A stretch of 64,000 nucleotides of DNA from Phaffia rhodozyma (GCA_014706385.1 JACGZH010000003.1:1815501-1879500), one strand, 5' to 3'; shown: positions 1 through 11,270, numbered from the stretch's first letter. Program-made: numbers and translations. The notes: generated from the letters alone by a model not told the origin.

Positions 1-112
1 CGGATTGGACTACATTGGACCATCCGAGTTGGTTGTAGTGGAGAGGCCAAGGTTGGATCTCGTCAAGAACTTACCACCGAGCTACTTCAAAGTCGGTAGA
101 TACAGATCGTGA
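1..112 (+). CDS. UTP4: UTP4 / cirhin, C-terminal end only (partial)
   Basis: Reading frame 2 is open from the window edge and stops with TGA at 110-112. The 36 visible residues carry the stretch SELVVVERPRLDLVKNLPPS, which matches the conserved end of Utp4/cirhin. Utp4 is a WD40 protein of the t-UTP (UtpA) part of the small-subunit processome, acting in the nucleolus in pre-18S rRNA transcription and processing. Only the last exon, or part of it, is visible, so the start, the WD repeats and the introns lie outside the window. The identification rests on this short motif alone. Confidence 0.72.
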   Translation, partial: GLDYIGPSELVVVERPRLDLVKNLPPSYFKVGRYRS

Positions 113-699
113 GGACGTAAAAGAAGCACTTGCTTTACCGGTCATATATTTCATTTTGATAGTCACACACTTGTGTTTTGTTTGGATGCATGGATTTTTT
201 ATACTTCACCCCAATAAATGAGAAAGACTTGAGGAGTTAGATCAGGCGCAGATGTCATCTTGTTAGTGCAGAAAGTTGAGAAAGCACATGTTTTAGTGTT
301 ATGTTGCAAGTGTTTTCGATGGGAAACAAGCAGGGGGAAGTTGCTTATGCTAGATAAATATTGAAGATCATCTTGATTTAATCCTTTTTTGGTCAAAAGA
401 GCAGACGTTCATCAACCAACAGCGTGACTTCGCAACGACCATCTCTTCACAATCATATACCTGCAATCAACCTTCATTCTCCTCTTGAATCATACTGTTC
501 TGAACGAACTACGTCTTCCGCCAGCTGGTCAGAGTAGAGCTCTTGCCTTGCTGATACGTGAGTGAAATAAACTCATCTACGCGGGCTGTTGTACAACGTC
601 GTCGGTTGTTACTACTTCGGACCATACTCATCATGTTCGTTTATATTGTCTTTTGAAAGCCTGCTGACGACCCCTTTTGAAGACAAGTGTGTCAACATC
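113..699. other. Intergenic, UTP4 end to APC4 start
   Basis: Spacer between two plus-strand genes. It holds the 3' region of UTP4 and the upstream region of APC4. The short minus-strand open frame at 199-396 has no family motif and is not supported. I see no RNA gene or repeat. Confidence 0.5.
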
Positions 700-3600
700 A
701 TGTCAATTCTCGAATCCCAATCGTTCACATTGCTCTCGACCGTGTCTCTGCCCTCGCAGTGAGTATAAAGCTGGAACTACTTTGTGGCCTCGACCTTCCG
801 TCAGGATTCTCTCATCACGTGTTAGAGACTGATGTCTGTTTTCTTGAATTGATACAATCCAGATGCTATCTACACCTCCAAGCAAGCTGTCCTACAATGG
901 ATCTTGTCGCCCTCATTACGTACGATACGAAAAAGGATCCAAACTTGACCAAGGCTAAAATCGAGTTGCGCAGACTGAGCGGAGGACCGCCGGTCTGGAC
1001 AGCCCAAATGGAAGGGAAAGTCGCAGGGCTGGCCTGGAGATTTGATGGTTTGTTCATCTCGCTTCGTTTGCGTCAGCAGTTTGAATGATTTGTTAACCAT
1101 GTTTGTAATCGATGTCTTGTTCTGTCAGGTCTCTGCTTGGCAGTATATGTTCCGGAAGTATCTCATTTACGTATCTTGTCAGTTCACAACGGCTCCGTTG
1201 TTCGAGAGGTCGCTGTTCCCCAATACACTCGATACAAGGACAAAGAAACGGAGAAGAACCCTATGGACGAATTTTGGAGTGGTTTCAAAATGGAGTGGAA
1301 ATCAGTTTCAGTAAACAATCCAATAGACGGCCGAGGATCAATCCTCTCCAACAAGGAACAAATCGTAAGTCTTGGTCGTGTTCTTCTTTAGCCGTTCACT
1401 TTCCCTGACCGAAAAGTTGCCTGATTTTTGATCTTTCTAGATAGGCTCAACATTCAACATCATATATGATCTTCCTCTTGTCACACCTGTTCCACCTTCA
1501 AAAAAACCCTCAATATCGCCTTATTTTCCTATGATGATGCGGTCCAACCTACCATCCAAATCAAAACAATCACCGCTTCTCACGCCTGCTTTGCCAAGCC
1601 TACTTGCCTCGCCGCTTCCTCCATCACCTGCGAACCCAGTGCCCTTGAGCCTGTTGACGCTCTCTTTGATTTCCGCACCCACTCAACGATTTCTTTCAGG
1701 CACTTATCCCCTCCCTCCAACTAGCCCAATACCGCCTCTAGGACCTACGAATGGAGTTGAGCACTCCATCCCGAAAGTTGTCGAAGAGTTTACCAAGTCG
1801 ACGTCGGCGATTGAGGAGCTGATACGAGGCGCAGTTGAGAGTATTGAAGGTTTAGAGACAGAGTGGAATTCAAGAGAAGGAGGAGGGGGAGCGGCAAAAG
1901 AATGGATTGGGGTCCTGTACGATGTCGGAAAGCGTTTCGGTGGTGAGTATACATTATCATTGTGCCCACCATCCTTTTTTTTCCTTCGTCGCAATCAACA
2001 CTACGGCTACTTACGGTCCTACTGTTTCTGCTTTCCATGTGATGCTGAACTTCTCAGAAAGGATCGATCCCCCAACAGACCTCACACGCCTGCTCATGAT
2101 TGGAAGGGGCTCCGATTCGATAACAAACTTCATCGGAGGCCAATTGACGAGCCGTGTACGTTGAGCTCGTTGTCATCAACCTGATATCTGTGTCTCGATA
2201 TTGTTGCTCAACTATTAACATCCCATCATCGGTTGCATCTGCGCTCTATCTCCAATCAGAGTCTAGGCCGCTGGGAATCGTCTACGCTCAATTCGTTGAT
2301 GGCTATTCAAAATGCTTGCTATCAGAACATCGTTCCTGCTTTCGAAAGAATCATCATTTTTCTGGACGAAATATTTGGATGGTCGCGTTGGTAAGTGCCC
2401 ATATGTTCATGGAAAATACATATCTGGTTTTCTGATGTGTATCCTTCTGTATGTGGTGGACTTTATATGGGACAGGACCACCAAGTATGGTATTCTGAAT
2501 CTAGACCCTGGACAAGTCGAAAAGGCGTTGAACCTCGCCAAACATGCTGTACTGACATTGTGTCAGCTGGAGAAGATAGCTTCAGAGGAGCGGACGCGTT
2601 TTGTGGAATTTGCAAAATGGCTAAAATACGGTCCGTACACTACTATTCACCAAGGTGATTATAAGAAGATTACTCAAATATTCATTTGTCTGTAACGATT
2701 TGTTCTTCCTGGATCACATCAATAAGAACAGAGTTAGCAGTTGCATCCAGTCAAGATCCTTCTGTTGAACTTAATCATTCTCCATCGCACGATGTGCTGG
2801 TCGTGGCCGACTATCTTCAATCATCCTTCTTGAGATCCCCTGTAACACCATTCTTGGAAAGTCGTCCACCTGAACAACATCGACCTTCGATAAAAATCCC
2901 TACGTCCATTGATCTATCGTCTGTTCCTTCGCTTGATGATACAATATCATCCACTCTGGATGCTCTGAACTCATCTGCCTCATTTGCGTCGAAATATTCA
3001 CTCTCAAATTCATCCTCGAAAATCCCTCTCGGGACAAAAGGCAGAACAAGTCTCGATGCGCAAGTCTCTCGATACAATACTTCCTCCAGAGACGAACGAC
3101 TCCGATCGGCTATTCTAGGTCGACGAAAAGTCTCCTCTGGTTTAAGTGGTTTAACCTCAAACGAAGGAAATAGTTATTCAGATAGATCGTCATCTTTGAT
3201 GGACCTGAGCAGTATGCTGGTTGACATAGAACAGAACAGTTCTCTCAGTCAGTCGGCAGTTCATAATTTAACTCAGTTGACTGGCCGTGTCGAAGATGAG
3301 CAGGAAGGATATAGATTGGAGGATATCGTGGTGGAGTTGATCGGTGTGTTCAGAGAGATTTTAGAGAGTGCCTTGCCTGTTTCGGGGGAGTCTTCAGCTG
3401 CCAGGGAAGATCCTCAGTCAAGGAAGTTAGAGGACGTCAACATGGAGCTAATGTTCAGAGAGTGGTCCGACGATGCAAACGTTAGTGAGCCTGCGTCATT
3501 ATTTTATTGGTCATGACGATGTTGACGTTGTTTAGATTCGTATTTGATTGTTAACAAGACATCGACGAGCAATGACCCTTCACGGTCTTACGTCGCATTC

Positions 3601-4447
3601 GTCGCTTCTCAAACGACTTCACAACTTACACCAACGTCTTTACGTGAGTATCGCGGCTTCAGTTTACGTATGGCGCGTGATCCCACTTTGACTGATTCAG
3701 CTCTCTACGAAATCAACCAATACACATAATTTCGATATCTCAAAGTCTGGATTATGTATAGATCCTCAGATACCCCAGCAATTGTCCATGTCTCGTCGTT
3801 TCAGCTGGCCGTTCAAATCGAAGATGGCCTTGTCTGCCCATGCGACGTAGTCGATATGGACTTTTTCAACTCAGAGGAGTTAATTCTGGTGGTAGACGTA
3901 CGCACACCAGAAGGTAAGTCCACCCTTTGTTCTCTCAGGTCTCTAGAATGTACAATAATTGCCCTTGAACCGAATTTTATAGGTCCCAAGATCCTGCTCG
4001 GAAGTATCGCTTACACTACAAGCGAGTATGCCGACATATCTGCGTCTGATTCAGGATCTGTTCTATCCCCTGGGGAAGCCTTACGAACAGCGCTGCACAT
4101 TCCGGTAGGTGATTTACGTGTCTCTCTCATTCTTTATCAAATGTATCCATTGATTCTTATTTCGCAACCGATCTTTGCAGAACCCTCTACCTTCGCTCTG
4201 TCAGTCGTATCTACCCCTTACTCGAGCGCGTCATATCGCCTCTTTAGATCGACTGCCTCGTTCATCCCCACATGGAGATCCCGCTAGGCCTGCAGTGACT
4301 CTGGCGCTGAACGGAAACCCGTCGAGAATGACGGGAAGTCTTTTGACATGGGAAGGGAGAGAACTCATCGTGTTCGACATGGCCGAGGATGAAGACGGCG
4401 AGGAAGAAGAAGAAGAGGAAGGGGAAGATAATATGGACTATCAATGA
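700..4447 (+). CDS. APC4: Anaphase-promoting complex subunit 4
   Basis: Multi-exon gene. Exon 1 is 700-758 (ATG at 700), exon 2 is 863-1047, and later exons follow with GT-AG junctions in phase. The exon 1-2 join brings in the motif SCPTMDLVAL, and GGPPVWTAQ with GLAWRFDG follows, all typical of the Apc4 N-terminal WD40 propeller. Around 1780-1940 a helical stretch matches the Apc4 long domain. The segment DPGQVEKALNLA with SEERTRFVEFAKWLKY near 2500-2630 is a strong Apc4 signature. The C-terminus ends in a run of acidic residues (about 4380-4440). Apc4 is a scaffold subunit of the APC/C ubiquitin ligase, in the nucleus and cytoplasm. Unusual: the exon around 2690-3490 adds a long Ser-rich, low-complexity insert. 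Exact borders of the middle and late exons are only approximate. Confidence 0.85.
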
Positions 4448-5943
4448 TTCATTAGATGGATGTGACTGTGATTTGGCTTTGGAGAAGCTGTGCTCTCTTG
4501 AGGATCAACACGACGTGACTGCGTGACAAGGAAAAAAATATAAAAAGAGAAAAAGTCGTGTGTTCTTTTTTTCTTTTCCCTTATCCGAACCATCCCCGTT
4601 GTTCTCTTTGATGAGAGCAACTGGGATGGCTCGGCTCAACTCGACAAGGTAAGCTTCTGTCTGTTCAATACGCTTTCTTCCTACTTTTAGTTGTCTTGAT
4701 GAGACTTTTTCCTAGACTAGCGATCCGATAAACTCTCGTTTCTTCTTTGAAGAGCGAGCAGGGATCGGTGTGAGATGTCCCATACACATGACCTGAACCC
4801 ATCTTTATCCCTGCTTGCCACGATCAATCTTGAACTTAATGTACTGACCATTTTGCTTGCTTTTCTTCAGGTATTCACCATTGTGTTGTGTAGTCTTCTA
4901 TCAGGATAGTCTGGTGATGCCACCCGTCAAGGTGAGATTTAGTCTTCTCCCTTCCAACTGGGCCCACATACTCCCTTAGTTAGCTATGAGCGAAAACCAA
5001 ATTCTACCATACATACTTGATTTCTAAACCTACTGAACTCACTCTGTAGACTCCAATTCAGCCTTGTCCGAGCTTCCAACTCTCTTTGTTCCTTTTTCAT
5101 CACATCCCCTCGTATTTATTCACGATTACTAATCTATCTGTGATTTTGCCTCGGTTGATGTAGCTTTTGACTTTGTCTTATCCCTTCTGAAATCTTCAAT
5201 CAGGTTAGTATTGATTTGCTCATCCAACTCATCTCTTCAAAATCACGAACACACCACTATGTTGAAATAATATACCGATGGGCGGACCAAATGACACCCT
5301 CCCCCCTTCAGTGGGAAGCCTCTTTCGTACAAACTGAGGTGGAGCGGTGGATTCGAGGAAATACATCGGATTCTGAAACTCCCTTCCTTGTCAACGTTCT
5401 TCAATTCCTTGCATAACGAAAAACTCATGCTAACATATTCGGTTGATTTGTTGTCCTGCTTGGCGTTCAGTATGTCTTCCTGTATAACAGTATTATTTAA
5501 TCGTTTACCTTATAAAACCCACTTGAGTCAATCCAGCCAAGCCACAACAAGAAAGAAAAAGAACCCGATAACTTGTTATAAGATGATCTCATTCAGATAC
5601 TGAGCGGAACAGTATGACTAAATGGTCAGCAAGTCTAAGGAAGATGGTACGAAGCGATGAATGAAATGTACCTGGAAGGGTTATTTTGATATGTAAAATT
5701 TTGAAAGGATGGATCAGATACAAGTACAAACCGAGGTGTCTATACGGACAAAGTGGATGTATGATCCTCTCTTATACGGTAAATTGAAACGCAAAAGAAA
5801 CCCCTGAGAAAGGAAGGAAAAAGAGGGAGGGTCACAGGGAGAACCCTGAAAGAAGAACGAGAAAGGAAAAGGAAAGTTGCAAGAATTGTACGTCTAGAAT
5901 GGATGAAATCGTGTGAGAAGGATGAAGAGCTAGGAGTGAAGGA
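4448..5943. other. Convergent intergenic region with splice-like signals but no ORF
   Basis: About 1.5 kb between the end of APC4 and the end of the DUF2423 gene on the other strand. No open frame has family features. The plus strand shows several donor-like sites (GTAAGC at about 4649, GTGAGA at about 4931, GTTAGT at about 5203) with pyrimidine-rich tracts and CAG/TAG acceptors between them. It also has an imperfect hairpin near 4718-4757 (CGATCC with GGATCG, and inner CTCG with CGAG). This resembles a spliced non-coding transcript, possibly a snoRNA host, but box C/D or H/ACA elements are not convincing. Confidence 0.3.
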
Positions 5944-6608
5944 TTATCTTCTTCGAGCGGGCCGGCCGGCCTTTCGCTTGCCAACAAACTTTCCTTTCCC
6001 GTTCATTCCGTGCGAAGTAGCGCGCTGTGGATGGTTTGGATCCAGGCGAAGAAGACGGCGCAAACGGACATGCAGACACATATGGCAACAAAGGAAGACA
6101 GTAAGTGTGAGTGCTTCAGACGAAGACAAATCAGCGGTGGAGACGCAGTAGACGCACAGGCTTCATTCCCTTCGACTCTCGCCAGTTCTCTCGTCGAGAT
6201 CCTCGGGCACCCGAAGTGGACACCTTGGCCTCTCCAGTAGTTGAAGGAGTAGGAGACATCTTCGCATCATCTACGTGAGCGAACGGAAGAAGAGAAGATA
6301 AAAAGGCAGGAAGAAGGGAAGTGTCGCAGTCAGCTATCTATACTCAAATATATCACTAGTCGACGGCCTGATGAAGACTAAGCATTAGACTTACCCTCCT
6401 CTCCATCCTTGTCCTCATCGTCGCCTACGACATCCTCCTCGTCTTTATCCTCGGTCTCCTTACCGATCTTATCCTTGTTCGAGTTCGAGTCCAACAGTCG
6501 AGCGTTCAGTCGCTGGAGTCGGGCAGCGTCGTGGACGGCATAAGTACCCTCCTCTCGTTTGAGTCTTCTGGAAGACCGCTTGGCTTTTGATCGCAGAGAC
6601 TTGGCCAT
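5944..6608 (-). CDS. DUF2423 (YBL028C-like) small basic nucleolar protein
   Basis: Three exons on the minus strand: 6395-6608, 6158-6270 and 5944-6024, all in phase, giving 135 residues. The N-terminus MAKSLRSKAKRSSRRLKREE followed by HDAARLQRLNARL is the DUF2423 hallmark. An acidic middle follows, then STSGARGSRRENWRESKGMK and a basic tail (GMNGKGKFVGKRKAGRPARR). The family (yeast YBL028C) is nucleolar and linked to ribosome biogenesis, with no defined activity. Exon 1 alone would read as a 76-residue protein ending just past the GTAAGT donor, and the conserved basic tail is recovered only after splicing. It is divergent from the uS8m gene, with about 300 bp of shared upstream DNA. Confidence 0.87.
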
Positions 6609-6911
6609 GGTTGCTAGGGAGGAAAGGGAAGAGTTGGGAGAGAAAGAGGGAAGGAGGGTGTGTGGGTGGAGGTCGGTTGAGGCAAAGGAGAAAGAAGTTT
6701 TTGTGTAATTTTTGTTTTCTTTGGCGAAATTTGAGCCGACAAAACTACAAAAGTTTGTAGTCGTTTCTCACAAAATTCGTAGTCACTTTACTCAATTTTC
6801 CGTAATCATTTTCGGCTTTCTTTTTCTTCGCCTTTTCTCCTCTCGTACCCCCATCATCATCGAACCCAACCGTCCAAGACATCAACTAAAGAGCCCAGAC
6901 TTTCTTCCAGC
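6609..6911. promoter_or_regulatory. Shared divergent promoter region, DUF2423 / uS8m
   Basis: A 303-bp stretch separates the two outward-reading start codons, so both promoters must lie here. It contains a purine-rich half next to the DUF2423 gene and a T-rich half next to uS8m, with a repeated GTAGTC / GTAGTC-like motif near 6755-6785. No specific factor site is claimed. One gene is cytosolic ribosome biogenesis and the other mitochondrial translation, so joint control is plausible but inferred. Confidence 0.45.
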
Positions 6912-7620
6912 ATGGCTCCTCTTCCGCACAACCTGTGTGCTCATTTGCAGAATGTGACTCTCGCTCGACTCGCCAGCACGTCGATTCCGTATACAACGAT
7001 GAATCTTGGAATCGCCAGCATCCTTCTCCGTCACGGGTTCATCTCCAGTGTTACCCGGTACGTCGACCTGTTCTTTCTGTTCTTCTCGCTTTCTCCATGG
7101 ATTTGGAAGGAGCTCTTTCCTTCCATAAAGTATTTCTGGAGCCTTTCATGCTTATGTTATCGCTTCGTCTTTCGTCTTGCCTCGTCGGTCAACCAAGAGG
7201 TCCGCCATTAATAAAATCTACTGAACCTGCCAACCCTCAGAAATTTCACAAATTGCCAGTCGCTTCCAAAGCTCTTCACCTGTATGTACCCTTTTTGTTC
7301 CACACAGATTAGCCTGTAACTCGTGTGCATTCAGCTCAAGATCCTATTCTGTTCACGAATCAAACCATCATAGTACATTAAAGTACCGAAATTCCTTCCC
7401 GGTAATTCACTCCGTCCGCCTGTTCTCCAAACCACATCTTCCTATTCACGCGTCGTCTCAAGAAATCAGGAAGCTTCTTGAAGGAAGCCGACTACAGAAG
7501 CTGCGAGGTATCGGAATGGGAGAGGTCGTCATCGTCCGAACAAAGGACGGCAGGTGGCTCGATGGTTGGGAGGCCGTGGCAGAGGATGTAGGAGGGGAGG
7601 TTGTCATGGTGGTCGGTTAG
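6912..7620 (+). CDS. MRPS8: Mitochondrial small ribosomal subunit protein uS8m
   Basis: Three exons: 6912-7058, 7198-7281 and 7335-7620. The N-terminus MAPLPHNLCAHLQNVTLARL, then LLRHGFISSVTR, is typical of fungal Mrps8. After splicing, LKYRNSFPVIHSVRLFSKPH and the late segment RGIGMGEVVIVRTKDGRWLD match the S8 fold, which packs against helix 21 of the mitochondrial small-subunit rRNA. The phase across intron 1 forces the acceptor at 7197/7198, giving VTRGPPLIK. The protein of about 170 residues is normal for the family. No clear cleavable targeting peptide is visible, as is usual for this protein. Confidence 0.88.
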
Positions 7621-8099
7621 GCTAATAAAATGAAGTCACACATATATCCCTCTTCTTGCTTTGCTCTTTTGGATCTCTCGTACATGGCAGGTGAAATATC
7701 AGGCTTGAAGCGATCGAGGTTGAACTGAAGTTCTCACCTATGACCATTTACCTTGAAGCAGTCTTGGGCCATTTGTTTCTCAAGTCTACTCGTTCGTATT
7801 TGTGTGCGTGTTTGAACTCCCACCGGCAGACATTCCAACACTGCGCTGTCTCTCTTGTAGTCTATCTGAATCAACGACCGGTTCTAGGATTTCATCAAAT
7901 CTACCTCTTGTACTCTGCTTTGTACTATGTTCATGAGAAGCAACACACACACGAGCAGCTAGGACGAATTGGCTTACGTATGATATATTTGAATGATATA
8001 TGAATTATTTTACCTACCCAAAGAACACCTCCAACCTCGTTCATCGCCCCGAATTGAACTTGACCATCAACCTCACACCCGACCAAACGACAGTTCACC
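7621..8099. other. Intergenic, uS8m to mL53
   Basis: Spacer between two plus-strand mitochondrial ribosomal protein genes. A frame at 7740-8003 is open but has no family motif and no supporting splice pattern. It probably holds the uS8m 3' region and the mL53 promoter. I see no RNA gene. Confidence 0.45.
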
Positions 8100-8808
8100 A
8101 TGGCACGAGGACCGACATTAGCCTTGCAGTACCTGCACTGTGAGTCTCCTCAGCGTCGATTTGAATAATTTTCTTGTTTGCTGCAATATCGAAAGCATCG
8201 GCTGAACATGATGATTTTGTTTCTTCTCTCCTATTTTTCTTTTCTCATCGTGTACCCCTTGGTCTTCTCTCGTCCTATCCAAAGTCGTCCGATTGACGAT
8301 CTCTCCGTTCTCTCCTCAAGCTCCGAAACTCCGAAGACTGATGCCGTATTTGACACGTACCCCACCAATCATCACCAAATCACCTCCTCCGCCCAAGAAA
8401 GGACCGGCGGCGAACCTACACCTGCACTTTGATCTGGCAACGGCTGACGCACAGGGTAATCATCCCGACCGACTGGAAGTCGTCTACACCGACGGGACAG
8501 AGTTGAAGATTGATCTGGAGTCGTTACCGAATGTTAATGCAGTGTTGGATCGTGTCAACAGAGTGAGTCCATATGGATCTCCCTTTTCTTCGTGTCCATA
8601 GGCCTGTCTTGAGAAAACAGACCAGACCGGTTGTCGGCTCAGTTCCCTCTCATACCAGCGCTGACGTCGCTGCTCGTCTTTTTGTTCTCCTGCCTTGTGT
8701 GTGTGGTGGTGTGTTTCCTTTCCTTCTGTTTATCTTCTGTCTTTCTCCTTTTCTTGCCGACAGCATGCCAACACGATCAGAGTAAAGGAGGAAGCTCTTC
8801 AAAATTGA
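8100..8808 (+). CDS. MRPL44: Mitochondrial large ribosomal subunit protein mL53
   Basis: Three exons: 8100-8139, 8285-8562 and 8764-8808, about 120 residues. The spliced start MARGPTLALQYLHFVRLTIS runs into SPFSPQAPKLRRLMPYL, the thioredoxin-like mL53 signature (xxFNPFxPxAxxxRxFL in relatives). The middle carries VVYTDGTELKIDLESLPN, and the last exon gives HANTIRVKEEALQN. mL53 (yeast Mrpl44) is a small protein of the mitochondrial large ribosomal subunit. It lies head-to-tail after uS8m, so two mitoribosome genes are neighbours, although a shared transcript is not implied. The splice sites GTGAGT and CAG are standard. Confidence 0.85.
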
Positions 8809-9567
8809 ATTCTTAATAATGTTCTTTTCACGATGTTCGCATGGTGCCAATGCACCGTTCGGCTCTGTTCTTTTCCTTCACTCTTTCCCCGAGCCCTGTC
8901 TTCAATTTAATTAACGTCCGACAGAGACACATCAGGATCTGGGATTCTTTCCCAGTCATATTTAAAGCCAAGTGATAGGAAAGAAGGGGCACAGACGATG
9001 TCCGTATTTTGTCAGGATAGAAGAACGCGGTCTGCACAGCGCAAATCAGTCATACAACTTAGCGAGAGGAGAATCGTCCACAGAATGTCAGATTCCTGGG
9101 TCTCAGGAGGGATTGATCGGAGTCCCTTACTGTGTTGAAACTATATGAATACAGCCAGTCTGTCTGATCTAAGAAAGGGGTGACGGGGGGGGAGGGAAGA
9201 CGTAAGCGCCGAGAGGCATCTGGGAGGCGTGAATAGAAAAGAGGGAAGGGGAAAAGGGAAAAGGGAAAAGGGAAAAGGGAAAAGGGAAAAGGGAAAAGGG
9301 AAAAGGGAAAAGGGCAAGGGCATTGCTACAAATGTATATGTGGAGGAAAGACACAGCGCACAATCGGAGAGGACGGTCTTACAACGTTCGCTTGGAGGCA
9401 GAATGGAAAAAAGAAAGAGTCAAAGCGACCGAAAACGAAGAGAAAACTAACTGCAAAGGATGAAGAGGTTGGTGAAAGAAAAAAGAAAAAAAGAGATGGA
9501 ATGGTGTGTACAAACAAAAAGAAAAACACAGGGAGAGTTCGATCGTAAAGACGCTTGTAGATCACCT
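8809..9567. other. Convergent intergenic region with purine-rich repeat
   Basis: Lies between the 3' ends of mL53 (+) and zinc-cluster gene C (-). The open frames here are by-products of the GGGAAAA repeat and nearby purine-rich DNA. Nothing else is supported. Confidence 0.5.
9250..9314. repeat. GGGAAAA tandem microsatellite (about nine 7-bp units)
   Basis: A near-perfect run of GGGAAAA units, ending in GGGCAAGGGC. It sits in the 3' flank of the zinc-cluster array. The unit is purine-only and G-triplet bearing, so strand asymmetry or a G-quadruplex is possible. It is not a known fungal telomere unit. Confidence 0.9.
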
Positions 9568-11270
9568 TCAAATCTCCCCGTCCTCATCGTCCTCTGGACC
9601 AGGTCGAGTGGAAGCGAAAAAGGCGTCGTAACTAGACGTGTTCGGCAGTGGAATATTGAACGGTAAAGGCAGCGGTAACGACAGCTGTTCGTTCTCAAAC
9701 CCTATCGACGGAGACGGATGACCGAACGCCTGGGGGTCGTTTAGATGACCATCGTCATGGTGCGAATGGTCGTGCTGTTTGTGAGAAGGCAAGTGGGTAT
9801 CTGAAGACGGAAGACGAAGATGATGGGAATCTGAAGGAGGGCCGTCGACAGGGATGGCGTGGGTACCATCTTCATCATCAGTGCCGCTTCTGACGATCGA
9901 GTTTGAATTGGTATGGACGTGTTCGTCTTCGTCTTCGTCTTCGTGGCCATGCTCTTGGTCATGTTCGTGATGGTGATCGTGATGCGACTCGAAATAATGT
10001 TGGTGTTTGAGTAGTTGATCTGAGAATTCAGTGTCCACCGTTGAGGGTCTAAGTAAAGGCTGTTGATGACCGTGTGGGTCGTCATCCTGTGGATCAGTTT
10101 GTTCATCGGTATATATATCGGTTTGGGGGTCGTGATGATGGTGGTGAGGATGGTAATGATGATGATACAGGTCGTCCTGTTCTGCCGCCTCCGCTTGAGC
10201 CTGTGCTTGGGCCTGTACTTGCGCGAGTAGTTGGATGTCGAGTTGGTTTGAATCGCTCACCACAACGACTTCACCTTCCAATGGGCCCTGCTCATCGTTC
10301 TCACTACCCTGTTCCAAAAGATGATGGTGATGATGGTGATGGTGATGCTCGCCATCGACCTCGTCGATCTCGGTATGTTCGTCTTCTTCTCCGTCGTCTA
10401 GTAGATCAGAGATGAGCAACTGACTTTTCGGACGTTGTCTCCTTCTGCGTTTCGGTTTCTTTACGGGCTCCGGGATCATACTCTCAATCTCTTCCATAGA
10501 TCGTTTCGAACCGGACTTTCCTCGGCGACGGATATGAGCCATGTATGTACAAGTGTCTCCGACTCTAGAAGAAAGAGAAGATCAAGTAGACAAAGGGAGG
10601 CGTTAGTTTGGATGAACAGAGAAAGAGTGAAAGTGGAAGGATTGAGAAGGAAGGACAGGTTCATGAAGCGGATGAAAAGAGGGAAGGGAGAAATTTAAAA
10701 TGAAAATAAAACGAACCCTTGTTTTTTGCACCTCGGACAAGGCTCACCTACCACACCCAAACACTTCAGCTTCTGTCTTCTACACCGATGACAAGCGATC
10801 GACGTCCTGTTCGGTTTTCCCAAGCCCAACCCCATGTTCATGCCCATACTCATACCCATGCCCATGCCCATGCCTACTCCTACACCCATTCCTATTCCAA
10901 GATCCATCCCGAGCGCTATGTCCATTCCGAGTCCTAGTTCGACCGGTCCGTTTGAGGTCGACTGCAGGTGTGACATGGTGGACGGACCTGGTCCGCCTTG
11001 TCCGAGCGGGTCCAAGTGGGAAGGATGGTCCGGATGAGGATGGGAATGCAGATGAGGGTTAGGATCCGGATAATGGTCGAGTGACCCGTGAACGTAATCG
11101 AACGAGAAGGCGTCGTCTTCGACCACTGCTGCTGCCAAATGAGCTTGAAGGGATGAAGAATGAGAGTTGTGAACGTCGGTTGTGGAGAGATCCATCATTT
11201 GAGGAATAGATCCAGAAGTTGTCAATGACAACAAGGATTCCTCGGATGGGTACGATGAGTCTTTTTTCAT
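9568..11270 (-). CDS. Zn2Cys6 transcription factor C with His-rich tail
   Basis: Two exons: 10717-11270 (start ATG at 11270; an upstream in-frame ATG at 11342 is possible) and 9568-10564, giving 516 residues. The intron (GTTCGT...CTAG) interrupts the zinc cluster. Splicing restores ACHRCRRQKLKCLGVVGEPC and CPRCKKQGVGDTCTYMAHIR, a Cys spacing of C-x2-C-x6-C-x7-C-x2-C-x8-C at residues about 159-194. An RRRG basic stretch follows. Directly before the cluster is a Met-Gly repeat of about 25 residues. The C-terminal half has four His/Asp/Glu-rich blocks with up to nine His in a row. It is expected to bind DNA in the nucleus, but the target genes are unknown. It is the third member of a tandem paralogous array. 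I saw no fungal-TF middle homology domain. Confidence 0.82.

Noticed and set aside
7740..8003. 87-residue ORF between the two mitoribosome genes
   Set aside because: No family resemblance; it likely spans UTR and promoter sequence.
9229..9450. Plus-strand ORF over the GGGAAAA repeat
   Set aside because: The Lys/Gly/Arg periodic protein is a product of the repeat and is not a gene.
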